Shown here: one piece after another, positions 1 to 11,126 of the stretch
How the letters are laid out: every line of letters starts with the position of its first letter
How positions within the stretch are numbered: the stretch's first letter is position 1
Origin: Puniceicoccaceae bacterium
GTDB taxonomy: Bacteria; Verrucomicrobiota; Verrucomicrobiia; Opitutales; Coraliomargaritaceae
Length of the DNA: 36,153 nucleotides
Direction: 5' to 3'
Assembly: GCA_017854655.1 (NCBI GenBank)
Contig: JAFMHF010000015.1
Span: forward strand, 1-36,153
Made by a program: the position numbers and the translations under genes
The notes under the pieces: model-generated
Database searches by the model: none
Seen by the model: only the letters and a program-made list of their open reading frames with translations
Told to the model about the DNA's origin: nothing

Positions 1-207
1 CTGTCTCCAACCACCCCGAGGAGTCCGACGAGTGCATATAAATGTCACTTCCCCGTCGGTTTCAGACTTCAGCCAATAAGGAAGATTGGTCACTCCTACT
101 CTTAAGCGTAACGAGGCCGAATTTGTCAGTTGCCCAAAGGGCACCCACGTCTCACCCTTCAGTTGAGTTGTCGCACGAAGACAGTGCCAAAGCAGGGAAA
201 TTGGCAC

Positions 208-243
208 AAAAAAAGGGCCACACTCCCTAAAGTGCGGCCCTTA
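208..243 (-). terminator. Rho-independent terminator of the oxidoreductase remnant
   Basis: On the minus strand a ten-base stem (GGGCCGCACT paired with AGTGTGGCCC, including one G-U pair) is followed by a run of seven T. It lies just past the stop codon of the Gfo/Idh/MocA fragment and is oriented to end its transcription. Nothing recognisable lies between it and the left edge of the window. Confidence 0.85.
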
Positions 244-254
244 CCTATGTTATC

Positions 255-683
255 CTAATTGGAATTAGAAATTATAAAATAGCTCCACAGATCCTCACCG
301 TAGGACCAGCCCTCGCGGACGGGATCCTTTAGGTATTGATTGAGCTCCGGACGATTGGTGATCTGCATGGTTTTCGCATCCCATTCGATACGTCCGCCAA
401 AACGAGCGGCCAAGGCTCCGAGTAGCATGACTTCTGTAAAGCGGCTCGCCTCCTCAAAGTTGCAGCCAGGCTCAGGCCCCTCGGCTTTGATTGCGCGAGT
501 CCATTCTACAAAGGGCCCACCTTTCACGCGCGGATATTTCTCATCCGGATAGCCCTGCTCCTTAAAGGCCTTCATTTCGTCACGATTCGCCAAGCGCGGA
601 TTGCTGGAACGATTATCGGTGAAACTGATCGTCTTCTCGCCGAAAAAAAAACTGCCGCCCTTGAGTAGTTCGTCACCCCATGT
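255..683 (-). pseudogene. Gfo/Idh/MocA-family oxidoreductase, C-terminal remnant
   Basis: This frame is open from the stop at 684-686 to the stop at 255 and encodes about 143 residues with no ATG near its beginning. A TTG at 591-593 would give only 112 residues. The text matches the C-terminal substrate-binding domain of verrucomicrobial Gfo/Idh/MocA oxidoreductases: GGSFFFGEK, NPRLANRDEMKAF, GPFVEWTRAIK, GPEPGCNFEEASRFTEVMLL and GGRIEWDAKTMQITN. The whole N-terminal Rossmann domain with its GxGxxG motif is missing, although family members are usually 350-480 residues long. The break lies within about 25 bases of the end of menF, so a deletion or rearrangement probably removed the 5' part. 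The retained terminator supports a once-complete gene. It is unlikely to be a functional enzyme. Family assignment is by motif recognition. Confidence 0.72.
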
Positions 684-706
684 TCAGTTGTCAGGCTTAC
701 TAAAGC

Positions 707-2134
707 CTAGGCAATCAAGGCATCGAGTAAGGCGCGCAACTTCAACTCGGTCTCGCGGGTTTCTTTGTCTGGATCCGAGCCCTCGACGATGCCAGCGCCT
801 GCATACAAGTTGGCCGTAGTGCCTTCGATCAGAGCCGAACGAATGCCAACGATCATCTCGCCCTCATTGAGGTGATTAAACCAACCGATCACTCCAGAAT
901 AAAGACCCCGATCTAGCTGTTCCAAGTCATGTATCCGCGCCATTGCTTTTTCGCGTGGCGTCCCTCCGACGGCCGGCGTCGGGTGCATCTCTTGCAAAAT
1001 ATTAAGCAGGTGCACATCGCCGCCCACTTCCGCTTCAATCGCAGTTTGTAGGTGCTGTACATTAGCCAAAGGTAACAAGCGTGGCGCAGAGTCCGCATGC
1101 CCGTTGACTCCGACGGCCTTTAAGCGACGTAGAATCGAATCGCGCACACAGGCGTGTTCATGTAAATCCTTATTGCTGTCCAATAAGTCTCGGGCGAGCT
1201 TGGCATCCTCACCGGCAGTCTCACCGCGTGGCGCCGACCCAGCAATCGCCTCGGTCAAAAGCTTACCTTCGCGAATGCGCAATAAACGCTCCGGCGTGGC
1301 GCCGATAAAGCTGCGCCCATCTCCGCCGCCAAACGAAAAGGTAAAACATCCGGCAAACCTTTCACGCAAGCAGTTTAAGGCATGTAGCGGCTGCCACGGC
1401 TCATTGGCCTGCAACTTAATTCCACGCGCCAGCACGATCTTCTCATACGCCCCATCAGCAATCTCTTGCAGCGCTTCAGTCACCGCTCGTGGATATACAT
1501 CTGGCGCCAACTCTGAGCGTTGCACCGCAGTCGGCTTTACCGCAGGCGGGGTTTCGACAGGAGTCGTGGAATAATCAAACATTGAAAACTTTTGATACGC
1601 GCCCCACACCCGAGCCACCAGTTGATCAAGGTCTGCGTCGGGATCGATGCGAATATTCGCCACTGCGCCATATTTCCCTTTGACGCGCGAGACCTGCCAA
1701 CGCGGCAGGAAAATTGTTGCCGGCGCAAAGGCGCTGCCCTCAGGCACCGTGTCATTAAAAGTAAATGCAGTAAAGAAATGCGGCCCAGTAAACGGTTCAT
1801 TCAGATCCCCGACCACGATCGTATTATCCATGATCTCATCTGCAAAGGCCTGCGCCTGAGCGAAACGATCCACTCCAGTAAACGTCGCCTCGGCGACCGC
1901 CTCCGCGCCGGCCAGCGCCTCCTCATCAGCTGCACGCTCGATATAAAAATGCAACTCACTCGGTTCGTAGATCGATTCTAATACTGCCAACGGCGCAATA
2001 TGCTTAACCGCCAACGAAATACTCGCGATTTGAAAATGCTGCTTGGCACGCGCCGTCTCCCGACAACCCTCCAAAAAAACACGCAACGCGTCTTGGTCGC
2101 GCTCTGGAAGCATACTGGAAGGTATAATTTGCAT
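707..2134 (-). CDS. menF: Isochorismate synthase (MenF/EntC family)
   Basis: Converts chorismate to isochorismate, the first committed step toward menaquinone (or, in other organisms, catecholate siderophores), in the cytoplasm. Family motifs occur in order: EKIVLAR with the presumed catalytic lysine, FIGATPERL with the conserved glutamate, [42 protein letters not shown] and [12 protein letters not shown] near the C-terminus. The ATG at 2134 gives 475 residues. A TTG at 2173 would add 13 residues, and neither has a clear Shine-Dalgarno sequence. The protein is full length with the usual variable N-terminal third. No entB or menD-like gene is adjacent, but a MenH-like gene lies at 31.5 kb, so the menaquinone role is preferred by inference. 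The gene is transcribed away from the helicase at 2425. Confidence 0.93.
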   Translation of the reverse strand: MQIIPSSMLPERDQDALRVFLEGCRETARAKQHFQIASISLAVKHIAPLAVLESIYEPSELHFYIERAADEEALAGAEAVAEATFTGVDRFAQAQAFADEIMDNTIVVGDLNEPFTGPHFFTAFTFNDTVPEGSAFAPATIFLPRWQVSRVKGKYGAVANIRIDPDADLDQLVARVWGAYQKFSMFDYSTTPVETPPAVKPTAVQRSELAPDVYPRAVTEALQEIADGAYEKIVLARGIKLQANEPWQPLHALNCLRERFAGCFTFSFGGGDGRSFIGATPERLLRIREGKLLTEAIAGSAPRGETAGEDAKLARDLLDSNKDLHEHACVRDSILRRLKAVGVNGHADSAPRLLPLANVQHLQTAIEAEVGGDVHLLNILQEMHPTPAVGGTPREKAMARIHDLEQLDRGLYSGVIGWFNHLNEGEMIVGIRSALIEGTTANLYAGAGIVEGSDPDKETRETELKLRALLDALIA

Positions 2135-2424
2135 AGTTGCTAAGTAGTAGAGAAACCAACGATCAGGCTGCAATCAAAATGGACAGAATGGCATGATCAA
2201 ATTAAACAAACAAGGAATCGGCCTGTGAACTTAGAGCAACCCCATGAATGCCTTTGTGATTAAATTCAATAATTTCGAAAGGATGACGATGATTGCTCAT
2301 TTTCACTTTGCCCTCTGCCGCATTATTCTAGATTCAATAGGTAGAAGTGCTGAGCCAGCAACTCACTACCCACTTGCTTCGCTATCCACGGCAGACCTCC
2401 GATTAGCTGCTAACTCTATTTTTA

Positions 2425-4422
2425 ATGACCGATTTTTACGACACCGAATCCAGCGCCTTAGCGCCAATCGACTTTCGCGCTGAACTCAACGACGAGCAAT
2501 ACGCCGCCGTCACCGCCGAACCAGGCCCCGCGCTCGTCCTCGCTGGTGCGGGCTCGGGCAAGACACGCACTTTAACCTATCGTGTCGCCTACCTGATACA
2601 CCAAGGCATCAAACCTTACGAAATCCTGCTGCTCACCTTTACCAATAAATCCGCCAAGGAAATGTTGGAACGTGTGGAAGACCTGACCGGCGTCAAAAAA
2701 CACCAGCTCTGGGGCGGCACCTTCCACAGCATCGCGCAGCGCATCCTCCGCGTGCATGGCGAGGCAGTCGGCCTCCAGCGCAACTACACCATCCTTGACC
2801 AGAGCGAGTCAGAGAGCCTGCTGAAAAATGCGATCAACACGGTCGACCCCACATTCATCAAAGGTAAGAACAACCCTAAGCCGAAGGTGGTGCACAACAT
2901 GATCAGCTATGCGCGCAACACCTGCCGCAGCGTGCTGGAAGAAGCTGACGACCACTATCCTTTCCTCGAGGGTATGGCGCAAAAGATTGCCGACATCTAT
3001 AAGGTCTACAGCAAAACCAAGCTAGAGCATCAGGTTGTCGACTACGATGATCTGCTCGAATACTTGCTCAAACTCTTGCGCGAGCACCCCGAGGTAGCGG
3101 CGCAATATCAGCAACGCTTCAAGCACATTTTGGTCGACGAATTTCAAGACACCAACCGCCTGCAATCCGAGATTGTCGATATCCTCGGCGTGCACCACCA
3201 GATCATGGCGGTGGGTGACGATGCGCAATGCATCTACACGTGGCGCGGTGCGGATTTTGACAACATCATGCGGTTCACCGAGCGCCACCCCGGCGCAACG
3301 ATTCATAAGATCGAGACGAACTACCGCAGCTCTCCGCAAATTCTCGAATTTGCCAACGCCGTGCTCGCCGCACAACCAGCCGGCATGGGCTACTCCAAAG
3401 AGCTGCGCCCCGTGCGCCCCGATGGAGAGAAGCCCTATTTCACACCCGTCATGGATGCGCGTGGCCAAGCCAATTTCATCATCCAGCGCATCGAAGGCCT
3501 AATCGACGAAGGCCGTGACCTCTCCGAGGTCGCGGTGCTCTACCGCGCCCACTATCAAGCGATGGATCTGCAGATGGAGCTGACGCGCCGTGGTATCGAT
3601 TATCAAATCACTAGTGGCGTGCGCTTTTTTGAACAATCCCACATCCGCGACTTCTCCGCACAGCTGCGCTTCGCCTCGAACCCTGCCGACGTCTCTGCGT
3701 TTGCACGCTTCACATGCCTACTGCCCAAAGTCGGCCCCAAGACCGCAGAGCGCATCCATGCGTTCACCAAGAAACTTGCAGAGAAGGAAGAGAAAGATTT
3801 CTGTGAAGTCCTCACCTCTGAGGCGGTGCTGAAAAAAGTGCCCAACGACGCCAAAGAAGAATGGCCGTCCTTGGCCGAAACACTTCGCGAAGTGTCCGTG
3901 GCACTGACAAGTGAAACGCCGGAAGCGATCGTGCAACTTGGCCTCGACGGCTGGTATAGCTCCTTCATTCGCGAGATCTATCCGAACTGGACCGAACGCG
4001 CCGACGACTTGCAGAGCTTGATCAGTTTCGCCAGCCGCTTCGACACGATGGAAGAACTGCTCTCGCAGCTCGTGCTGCTCGCTTCTGAAAGTAACGAGCG
4101 CGACTCAACTGAAGCCTTAAACTGCTTACGCCTAACCACGATTCACCAAGCGAAGGGCCTAGAGTTTCCGATCGTATTTGTCATCGGACTCGCCGATGGA
4201 CTGTTTCCACTCAAGCGCACCATCGATGATGGCGACCTGGAAGAAGAGCGCCGTCTATTCTACGTAGCCGTCACCCGTGCGATGGAAGAGCTCTACCTGT
4301 CCTACCCGATGCTCAATCAACAAGGCAATACGGTAATACGCCTCAACCCGAGCCGCTTTGTGCAAGAAGTCGATGTCAGCCGTTACGAGACCTTACGCGT
4401 TGCACCGACACGAAGTTGGTAG
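2425..4422 (+). CDS. UvrD/Rep/PcrA-type superfamily 1A DNA helicase
   Basis: An ATP-dependent 3'-5' DNA helicase of 665 residues, probably acting in repair or replication restart. Superfamily 1 motifs are all visible: Walker A GAGSGKT (41-47), Ia [12 protein letters not shown], the UvrD-specific [12 protein letters not shown], Walker B VDEFQDTN (about 237-244), motif [17 protein letters not shown], motif IV ETNYRSS, motif [18 protein letters not shown] and motif [16 protein letters not shown]. The extended C-terminal tail typical of PcrA/UvrD is short, which fits the compact Rep-like variants common outside Proteobacteria. Which of uvrD, pcrA or rep it corresponds to cannot be decided from the sequence alone. 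The gene stands alone, divergent from menF. The ATG at 2425 is the first start upstream of the Q-motif region (LNDEQYAAV). Confidence 0.95.
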   Translation: MTDFYDTESSALAPIDFRAELNDEQYAAVTAEPGPALVLAGAGSGKTRTLTYRVAYLIHQGIKPYEILLLTFTNKSAKEMLERVEDLTGVKKHQLWGGTFHSIAQRILRVHGEAVGLQRNYTILDQSESESLLKNAINTVDPTFIKGKNNPKPKVVHNMISYARNTCRSVLEEADDHYPFLEGMAQKIADIYKVYSKTKLEHQVVDYDDLLEYLLKLLREHPEVAAQYQQRFKHILVDEFQDTNRLQSEIVDILGVHHQIMAVGDDAQCIYTWRGADFDNIMRFTERHPGATIHKIETNYRSSPQILEFANAVLAAQPAGMGYSKELRPVRPDGEKPYFTPVMDARGQANFIIQRIEGLIDEGRDLSEVAVLYRAHYQAMDLQMELTRRGIDYQITSGVRFFEQSHIRDFSAQLRFASNPADVSAFARFTCLLPKVGPKTAERIHAFTKKLAEKEEKDFCEVLTSEAVLKKVPNDAKEEWPSLAETLREVSVALTSETPEAIVQLGLDGWYSSFIREIYPNWTERADDLQSLISFASRFDTMEELLSQLVLLASESNERDSTEALNCLRLTTIHQAKGLEFPIVFVIGLADGLFPLKRTIDDGDLEEERRLFYVAVTRAMEELYLSYPMLNQQGNTVIRLNPSRFVQEVDVSRYETLRVAPTRSW

Positions 4423-4524
4423 AGGTTAGCTCGATTAATGTATTTGAGACAATCGAAACGATGCAGTTTGCATCTGATCGATCGTGTGTGGGCGCGAAAA
4501 AATAAGGTTCATAGCGAGGGTAAA

Positions 4525-4580
4525 GGAGGGAGGGCGACTCGCCCTCCTTTGCAGCAATGTGGGCGAGTCGCCCACACTCC
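4525..4580. repeat. Paired palindromic intergenic repeat (REP-like)
   Basis: Two perfect palindromes sit 10 bases apart: 4529-4547 has 9-base arms around one central C, and 4558-4576 has 9-base arms around one central G. The second unit is an imperfect inverted copy of the first, with the shared core GGGCGACTCGCCC. The pair lies between the convergent helicase and cimA genes and could form a bidirectional transcription stop, though neither stem has a T-run. The layout resembles the hairpin pairs of REP/BIME elements. Confidence 0.75.
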
Positions 4581-4637
4581 TATCGCGGCAATGGCACCAA
4601 CAAGCCCCCCTGAGCAGCAGAGTTTGATGGCAATCCC

Positions 4638-6215
4638 CTACGCCTCAGAATCAAGCAGGATCTTATATTCGACGGAGTCCACCAGCGCGCGCCATGTGGC
4701 TTCGATGATGTTATCACTGGCGCCAACAGTACCCCAAGTCGCTTCGCCATCAGTGGACTCGATCAGTACACGAGTGATCGCATCGCTACCCTGCTCAGTT
4801 TCGAGAATACGCACCTTATAGTCAATCAGTTCAACGGCCATGATCTCTGGGAACACGGGCGCAATCGCTTTACGCAAGGCATGGTCAAGCGCGCCGACAG
4901 GGCCATTGGCCTCGGCCACGGTATGATGCACTTGGTCGCCAATCTTGACCTGCACAGTTGCTTCTGAAACGACGCGACCTGAAGACTCCTGGTGACTCAC
5001 CATCACACGATAGCCAACAAGCTCAAAATCAGGCTGTTTGCCCTTCAGAAAACGACTCAGCAGTAATTTGAAAGATGCATCGGCGGCTTCGTATTCATAG
5101 CCTTTAAATTCTAGCTCTTTCAACTCACCAAGGAATTCCTTCAACTGCGGCGAACGCGGGTCGAGATCGACTCCAATTTCCTTGGCCTTCATCATCACAC
5201 TACTACGGCCGGACATATCGGAAACCAGTACCCGTGTGCGATTGCCGACCAGCTCTGGCGCAATGTGCTCGTAGCTGTGTTTTACTTTGGCGGCAGCATC
5301 GGCATGCACCCCACCCTTATGCGCAAAGGAACTCGTACCGACAAATGGCAATGTCGAATCCGATGCACGGTTGGCCATCTCATCGACAAACAACGAAAGA
5401 TCACGCAGTTTATTCAAGTTAGGTGCGCAGTTCAGGTCCGCATCCATCTTCAAGATCAAATTCGGGATAATGGCACTGAGATTGGCATTACCGTTACGTT
5501 CACCGAAACCATTCATTGTGCCCTGTACCAGCGTTGCGCCTGATTCGATTCCTGCGAGCGACAATGCGACCCCGAGGCCTGAATCATTATGGCAATGCAT
5601 GCCAACAGACGTATGCGGGAAATGTGCCACGACCTTACTAACAATTGCTTGCATCTGACTGACAAGCTGGCCGCCATTGGTATCGCAAAGTGTCAAGTTG
5701 ATCGCACCGCCACGTTGCGCGGCTTCAAGTGTCTGGATCGCGTATTCTGGGTTGTCGCAATAGCCATCGAAAAAGTGCTCCGCATCATAGATCACTTCGC
5801 GACCATTATCAGTCAGGAAGCGTACCGATTCTTCGATCATCTTAAGATTCTCTTCGGCAGTCGTGCGGATGATCTCCGTGACATGCAGCAACCAAGTCTT
5901 ACCAAAAATGGTGACTACCGGGGTATCCGCATCAAGTAAGAGCTGCAGCTGCGGATCTTCCTCAGCCTTAAGACTAGCGCGACGAGTAGAACCAAAAGCA
6001 GCGATCTTGGCATGCTCCAAGTTCAGCTTCTTTGCTTCGTCGAAAAACGCCATATCGCGCGGGTTCGAACCCGGCCAGCCGCCTTCAATATAATCAATCC
6101 CAAACTGGTCCAGCTTCTCAGCGACGCGGATTTTAGCCGCGACGGTAAAAGAGACTCCTTCGCCTTGGGTGCCATCGCGTAGGGTTGTGTCGTAGATTTT
6201 GAGTGCTGGTGTCAT
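4638..6215 (-). CDS. cimA: (R)-citramalate synthase (LeuA/CimA family)
   Basis: Condenses pyruvate and acetyl-CoA to citramalate, which gives 2-oxobutyrate for isoleucine without threonine. The 525-residue protein starts at the ATG at 6215, four residues before KIYDTTLRDGTQGEG, the conserved catalytic start of the DRE-TIM barrel. The longer open frame to 6308 adds a non-conserved stretch and was rejected. H207 and H209 (GMHCHND) are the expected metal ligands, and the segment NGFGERNGNANL matches the second signature. Residues after about 390 form the LeuA-type allosteric domain (for example SSGRVVSEATVQVKI and GPVGALDHALRKAI), which usually binds isoleucine or leucine. The overall pattern fits the long CimA subtype rather than 2-isopropylmalate synthase. 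ilvE at 20.6 kb would complete isoleucine synthesis. Distinguishing CimA from homocitrate synthase rests on family resemblance. Confidence 0.9.
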   Translation of the reverse strand: MTPALKIYDTTLRDGTQGEGVSFTVAAKIRVAEKLDQFGIDYIEGGWPGSNPRDMAFFDEAKKLNLEHAKIAAFGSTRRASLKAEEDPQLQLLLDADTPVVTIFGKTWLLHVTEIIRTTAEENLKMIEESVRFLTDNGREVIYDAEHFFDGYCDNPEYAIQTLEAAQRGGAINLTLCDTNGGQLVSQMQAIVSKVVAHFPHTSVGMHCHNDSGLGVALSLAGIESGATLVQGTMNGFGERNGNANLSAIIPNLILKMDADLNCAPNLNKLRDLSLFVDEMANRASDSTLPFVGTSSFAHKGGVHADAAAKVKHSYEHIAPELVGNRTRVLVSDMSGRSSVMMKAKEIGVDLDPRSPQLKEFLGELKELEFKGYEYEAADASFKLLLSRFLKGKQPDFELVGYRVMVSHQESSGRVVSEATVQVKIGDQVHHTVAEANGPVGALDHALRKAIAPVFPEIMAVELIDYKVRILETEQGSDAITRVLIESTDGEATWGTVGASDNIIEATWRALVDSVEYKILLDSEA

Positions 6216-6371
6216 CAGTGGAAACGATTTGAAAAACCGACGAAAACAAAGGCTTAGGGGGTCTGGGGCAAACCTAAACGGCAGCAGAGCAGTCAGATGC
6301 CGTGCCAAAACTTACTGCACACGTCGAATATTGATGAGTCAAGTATGCCGTCGACGTGGTAAGCCGTGCGG

Positions 6372-7808
6372 CTACGAGCGCTGGAGATAGACCACTTGTG
6401 TCTGCATAAATTCATACAGTCCGTGCTTACCATCCGCACCTCCGATGCCCGACTTGCGCCAACCCGCGTGGTAGCCCTGCATGGCCTCAAAGTGCTCACG
6501 GTTAATATACGTTTCGCCGAAATTGAGTGCTTCGACCAAATTCATCGCCTCATTGATGTCATTCGAGAACACCGAGGATGTAAGTCCGTATTCCGTGTCG
6601 TTGGCCATGGCGATCGCTTCCTCGATTTCATCAAAGATCACCACCGGGATAACTGGGCCAAAGATTTCCTGAGTCACAATGTCCATCTGCTGAGTGCACG
6701 CGCCAACGACCGTCGGCTCGAAATAGTAGCCAGATTCATCCGCACCGCGCTGACCGCCGCACAAAATTTGCGCACCATCGTCCACTGCGCTAGCCAGCAA
6801 GCTCACAATCTTATCGAAACCAGCTTTATTGATCATTGGTCCATAATCGACTGTCTCGTCTTGCAACGGGTTGCCAAAACGTGCGGCCTGCATCTTCTCG
6901 ATCAACTTCGCAGTAAAAGCTTCAGCCACACTGCGTTGCACATAGATACGCTCGGCGCAATTACACACCTGTCCGCTATTGATGACACGAGAGGCCTGAA
7001 TCGCAGTCGCCGCGAGGTCAAGGTCCGCATTGGCAGTGACAATCGCTGGTGCTTTGCCGCCAAGCTCCAAATTGACACGCGTAATGTGCTGCGCGGCAGT
7101 CGCCATGATGCGCGAACCGGTGTCCACACTCCCAGTAAAGCTGATCATGCCGATCTTCGGACTCTCGGTTAATACGCGGCCCGCAGTCGCTCCATAACCT
7201 GAGATGAGATTGACGAGGCCTGCTGGAATATCGGTCTGCGCTAGGATTTTACAAAATTCAAAGGCGTTGTTGGGTGTCTCCTCACTCGGCTTGAGCACGA
7301 TCGCATTGCCCGTAATTAATGCAGGGGCCAATTTGCGAGCGATCAGGAAAAAAGGGAAATTCCACGGCAAGATGCCCGCCACCACGCCAATCGGCTTGTG
7401 AAACAGGAAGATATTCTCCTTCGGCCGATCGCTCTCGATGATCTCACCTTCGATTCGGCGTCCCCACTCGGCCATGTAGTCGAGATAATCGGCGGTAAAG
7501 TTCACCTCCACACGAGCCAGCCCGAGTGTTTTGCCCTGCTCCTCAGTGATGACACGGGCCAGAGGCTCGACTTGTTCACGAATTTTATCCGCGAGCACAT
7601 GCAAATGCTTTCCCCGGGTAACAGCTGGCAGAGCCGCCCACGCTGGTTGAGCGGCTTCTGCGGCAGCAATCGCGGCCTCGACCTGCTCGGGCGAACTGTC
7701 AGGGATCGTCGAAATCGCAGCGCCTGTGGCGGGGTTGATCACGGTGATCGTATTTGAGTGAGGGGATTCGACAAATTGACCGTTAATGTAGTTGGAGTAA
7801 TGGATCAT
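6372..7808 (-). CDS. aldA: Lactaldehyde/glycolaldehyde-type NAD-dependent aldehyde dehydrogenase
   Basis: Oxidises an aldehyde to the acid with NAD. It closely resembles E. coli AldA, which turns L-lactaldehyde from fucose and rhamnose breakdown into lactate. The length of 478 residues equals that of AldA within one residue. Visible elements are PWNFPFFL with N150, KPSEETP for cofactor binding, FTGSVDTGSRIM, LELGGKAPA with the general base E248, GQVC with the nucleophile C282, and the AldA-like ends FTADYLDYMAEW, YINREHFEAMQG and WRKSGIGGADGKHGL. In a marine verrucomicrobium this fits degradation of fucose-containing algal polysaccharide, but no other fucose gene is in the window, so the physiological substrate is inference. 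It is transcribed divergently from fusA across a 227-base gap. Confidence 0.93.
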   Translation of the reverse strand: MIHYSNYINGQFVESPHSNTITVINPATGAAISTIPDSSPEQVEAAIAAAEAAQPAWAALPAVTRGKHLHVLADKIREQVEPLARVITEEQGKTLGLARVEVNFTADYLDYMAEWGRRIEGEIIESDRPKENIFLFHKPIGVVAGILPWNFPFFLIARKLAPALITGNAIVLKPSEETPNNAFEFCKILAQTDIPAGLVNLISGYGATAGRVLTESPKIGMISFTGSVDTGSRIMATAAQHITRVNLELGGKAPAIVTANADLDLAATAIQASRVINSGQVCNCAERIYVQRSVAEAFTAKLIEKMQAARFGNPLQDETVDYGPMINKAGFDKIVSLLASAVDDGAQILCGGQRGADESGYYFEPTVVGACTQQMDIVTQEIFGPVIPVVIFDEIEEAIAMANDTEYGLTSSVFSNDINEAMNLVEALNFGETYINREHFEAMQGYHAGWRKSGIGGADGKHGLYEFMQTQVVYLQRS

Positions 7809-8035
7809 GCTGAAAACATCTTTAGAGATTCCACTCAGTTCAATCAGAAAGTCTAATCCGATTAATTTAACGTCATAACGATATAACCTGCGAATACCCT
7901 GTTTTCTTGCCTTGCAGTATTCAAAATCAGCCCTAATCTCCGCCTCTTTTTTGGAATTTCGTGGGCGATACTCGCGTATACACAGCCCTCAATTTTAAGT
8001 AGTAAACACAATCTCTAAACACATCAGATCAGATC

Positions 8036-10129
<2,094 letters not shown>

Positions 10130-10152
10130 GCGCCTAGCAACACACTTCTAAC

Positions 10153-10187
10153 AAAAGTCCCCGACTCGAAAGAGCGGGGACTTTTTT
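10153..10187 (+). terminator. Rho-independent terminator of fusA
   Basis: A ten-base perfect stem (AAAAGTCCCC with GGGGACTTTT), a 13-base loop and a run of T end the fusA transcript 24 bases after the stop codon. Confidence 0.93.
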
Positions 10188-10380
10188 GTTGCTGCCGCTA
10201 AACAGCGGTGCAGTTAGTTAACAAAAAATAAGAGCTCGAAAGGCAACTCCGTCACTCGCCCGACGAGGACAATACATAGCCGAAAGGCAACGGTTACAAA
10301 AAGCGATCCGCGCGTAGCAAACCAATGGCACCACTCGCTTGCTCGTCCGCTCACCACCCACGAGCTGTCATTTTGCGGAA

Positions 10381-10405
10381 TAAAAATGGGGTGGCTAACG
10401 GGATT
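10381..10405. repeat. Outer copy of tRNA-His 3'-end direct repeat (att-like)
   Basis: These 25 bases are identical to 10512-10536. They reproduce, on the minus strand, the last 16 bases of tRNA-His (from the T-loop through the discriminator), the encoded CCA and six downstream bases. Weaker similarity continues a few bases further left. Beyond the repeat the sequence bears no relation to a tRNA, so this is not a second gene. Duplications of exactly this part of a tRNA are typical of tyrosine-recombinase attachment sites. Confidence 0.8.
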
Positions 10406-10433
10406 GCCGTGCCTTCTTCATGCTTTTCAAGAC

Positions 10434-10447
10434 GGGACGTTCGTCCC
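10434..10447. repeat. Short perfect palindrome
   Basis: A 14-base perfect palindrome (GGGACGTTCGTCCC) lies between the two copies of the tRNA-His repeat. It is similar in kind to, but different in sequence from, the palindromic elements at 4.5 kb and 31.7 kb. No function can be assigned. Confidence 0.5.
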
Positions 10448-10463
10448 TAAAAGCACTACGTCA

Positions 10464-10501
10464 AACCCGCTGATTCGCGGGTTCAAATCCCGCCGCATGC
10501 A
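10464..10501 (+). other. Orphan tRNA-like 3' fragment (T-arm plus acceptor)
   Basis: On the plus strand 10477-10493 form a standard T-arm (GCGGG, loop TTCAAAT, CCCGC). Seven bases and an A follow, exactly the spacing of an acceptor strand and discriminator. No matching 5' acceptor strand, D-arm or anticodon arm lies upstream, so it is not a complete tRNA or tmRNA. Upstream, AACCCGC at 10464-10470 instead pairs with GCGGGTT at 10477-10483 as a simple hairpin. It may be a second integration scar or chance resemblance. Confidence 0.4.
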
Positions 10502-10511
10502 TTTTACTGCG

Positions 10512-10536
10512 TAAAAATGGGGTGGCTAACGGGATT
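10512..10536. repeat. Inner copy of tRNA-His 3'-end direct repeat (att-like)
   Basis: Perfect 25-base match to 10381-10405, offset by 131 bases. This copy is part of the intact tRNA-His gene: 10521-10536 are tRNA, 10518-10520 the encoded CCA and 10512-10517 the downstream flank. The sequence between the copies is only 106 bases and carries no integrase or other gene. Confidence 0.85.
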
Positions 10537-10595
10537 CGAACCCGCGACCCCCGGCACCACAAGCCGGTGCTCTAACCAACTGAGCTATAGCCACC
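10518..10595 (-). tRNA. tRNA-His (anticodon GTG)
   Basis: The minus strand folds into a complete cloverleaf: acceptor GTGGCTA with TAGCCAC, a D-arm beginning GCTCAGTTGG, anticodon stem CCGGC/GCCGG with loop TTGTGGT (anticodon GTG at 10558-10560), and a T-arm with TTCGAAT. The extra G at position -1 that defines histidine tRNAs is encoded at 10595, the discriminator is C, and the CCA tail is encoded at 10518-10520. The 3' end is duplicated 131 bases away. Confidence 0.97.
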
Positions 10596-11126
10596 ATCTG
10601 GAGAAATGTACAGTGCGCACATCCCTAAAGAAGAGCCGATATGCTCTTCCTGATCGTCCACTTGTCAATAGTCCTTTGGCGGAATTTTATCTTTTTTTCA
10701 GTGGACTGAAAATCTGGTCTACATGGGCCTAGATAGCCACCCTAGTTCCTGCCAACAGAGTCGGTATTTGCTAAGGATTCCTAGCTCTATCACGAATCAT
10801 CCTACCCTGATTACACCTCTAGGATGCCAGCCGAAACTCCGTCCCACAGAGAATTGAACCGGACCATCTGCAGTGGCAACCCGCGGGATAACGCTGATCG
10901 TGTAAGGTGTTGCTCGCGACAGTCGATTGCGGCTTAGGCGAGCAAGCGCGACCACTAGATTCGTGCCATTGATCCTGAGCTCTAACACCGCTCCTGCTGA
11001 ACTCACTGTGCCAATGCTTATAATTAAATGCCTGTGAGCGCTTACGTGCACTTGCCAGCAATCCGAAGAATACCCATAAAGTCTCAAGTTGCTCAAACAA
11101 AGGAGCTGAATCAAAAATATTTTTAT
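10596..11126. other. Gene-poor stretch, no supported gene
   Basis: About 530 bases between tRNA-His and the first HAD gene. Two overlapping minus-strand open frames (to 11114 and 11160) run in different phases. One ends in a stretch such as ATPYTISVIPRVATADGPVQ, which vaguely resembles the beta-rich end of an extracellular protein, but no start, family motif or ribosome-binding site supports it. It may be decayed coding sequence next to the tRNA scar, or simply non-coding. I see no RNA gene or terminator in it. Confidence 0.5.

Noticed and set aside
42-230. 62-codon plus-strand frame at the left edge
   Set aside because: No motif or ribosome-binding site, and it runs into the minus-strand terminator at 208-243; most likely chance.
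6366-7172. 268-codon plus-strand frame opposite aldA
   Set aside because: Lies within the AldA coding region on the other strand without any recognisable domain.
10381-10430. Second tRNA-His gene
   Set aside because: Only the 3' 16 tRNA bases and flank are repeated; no D-arm or anticodon arm follows.
11028-11126. Longer start for the first HAD gene
   Set aside because: The added 33 residues precede the conserved DLDGTLID at an unusual distance; the ATG at 11127 fits the family.
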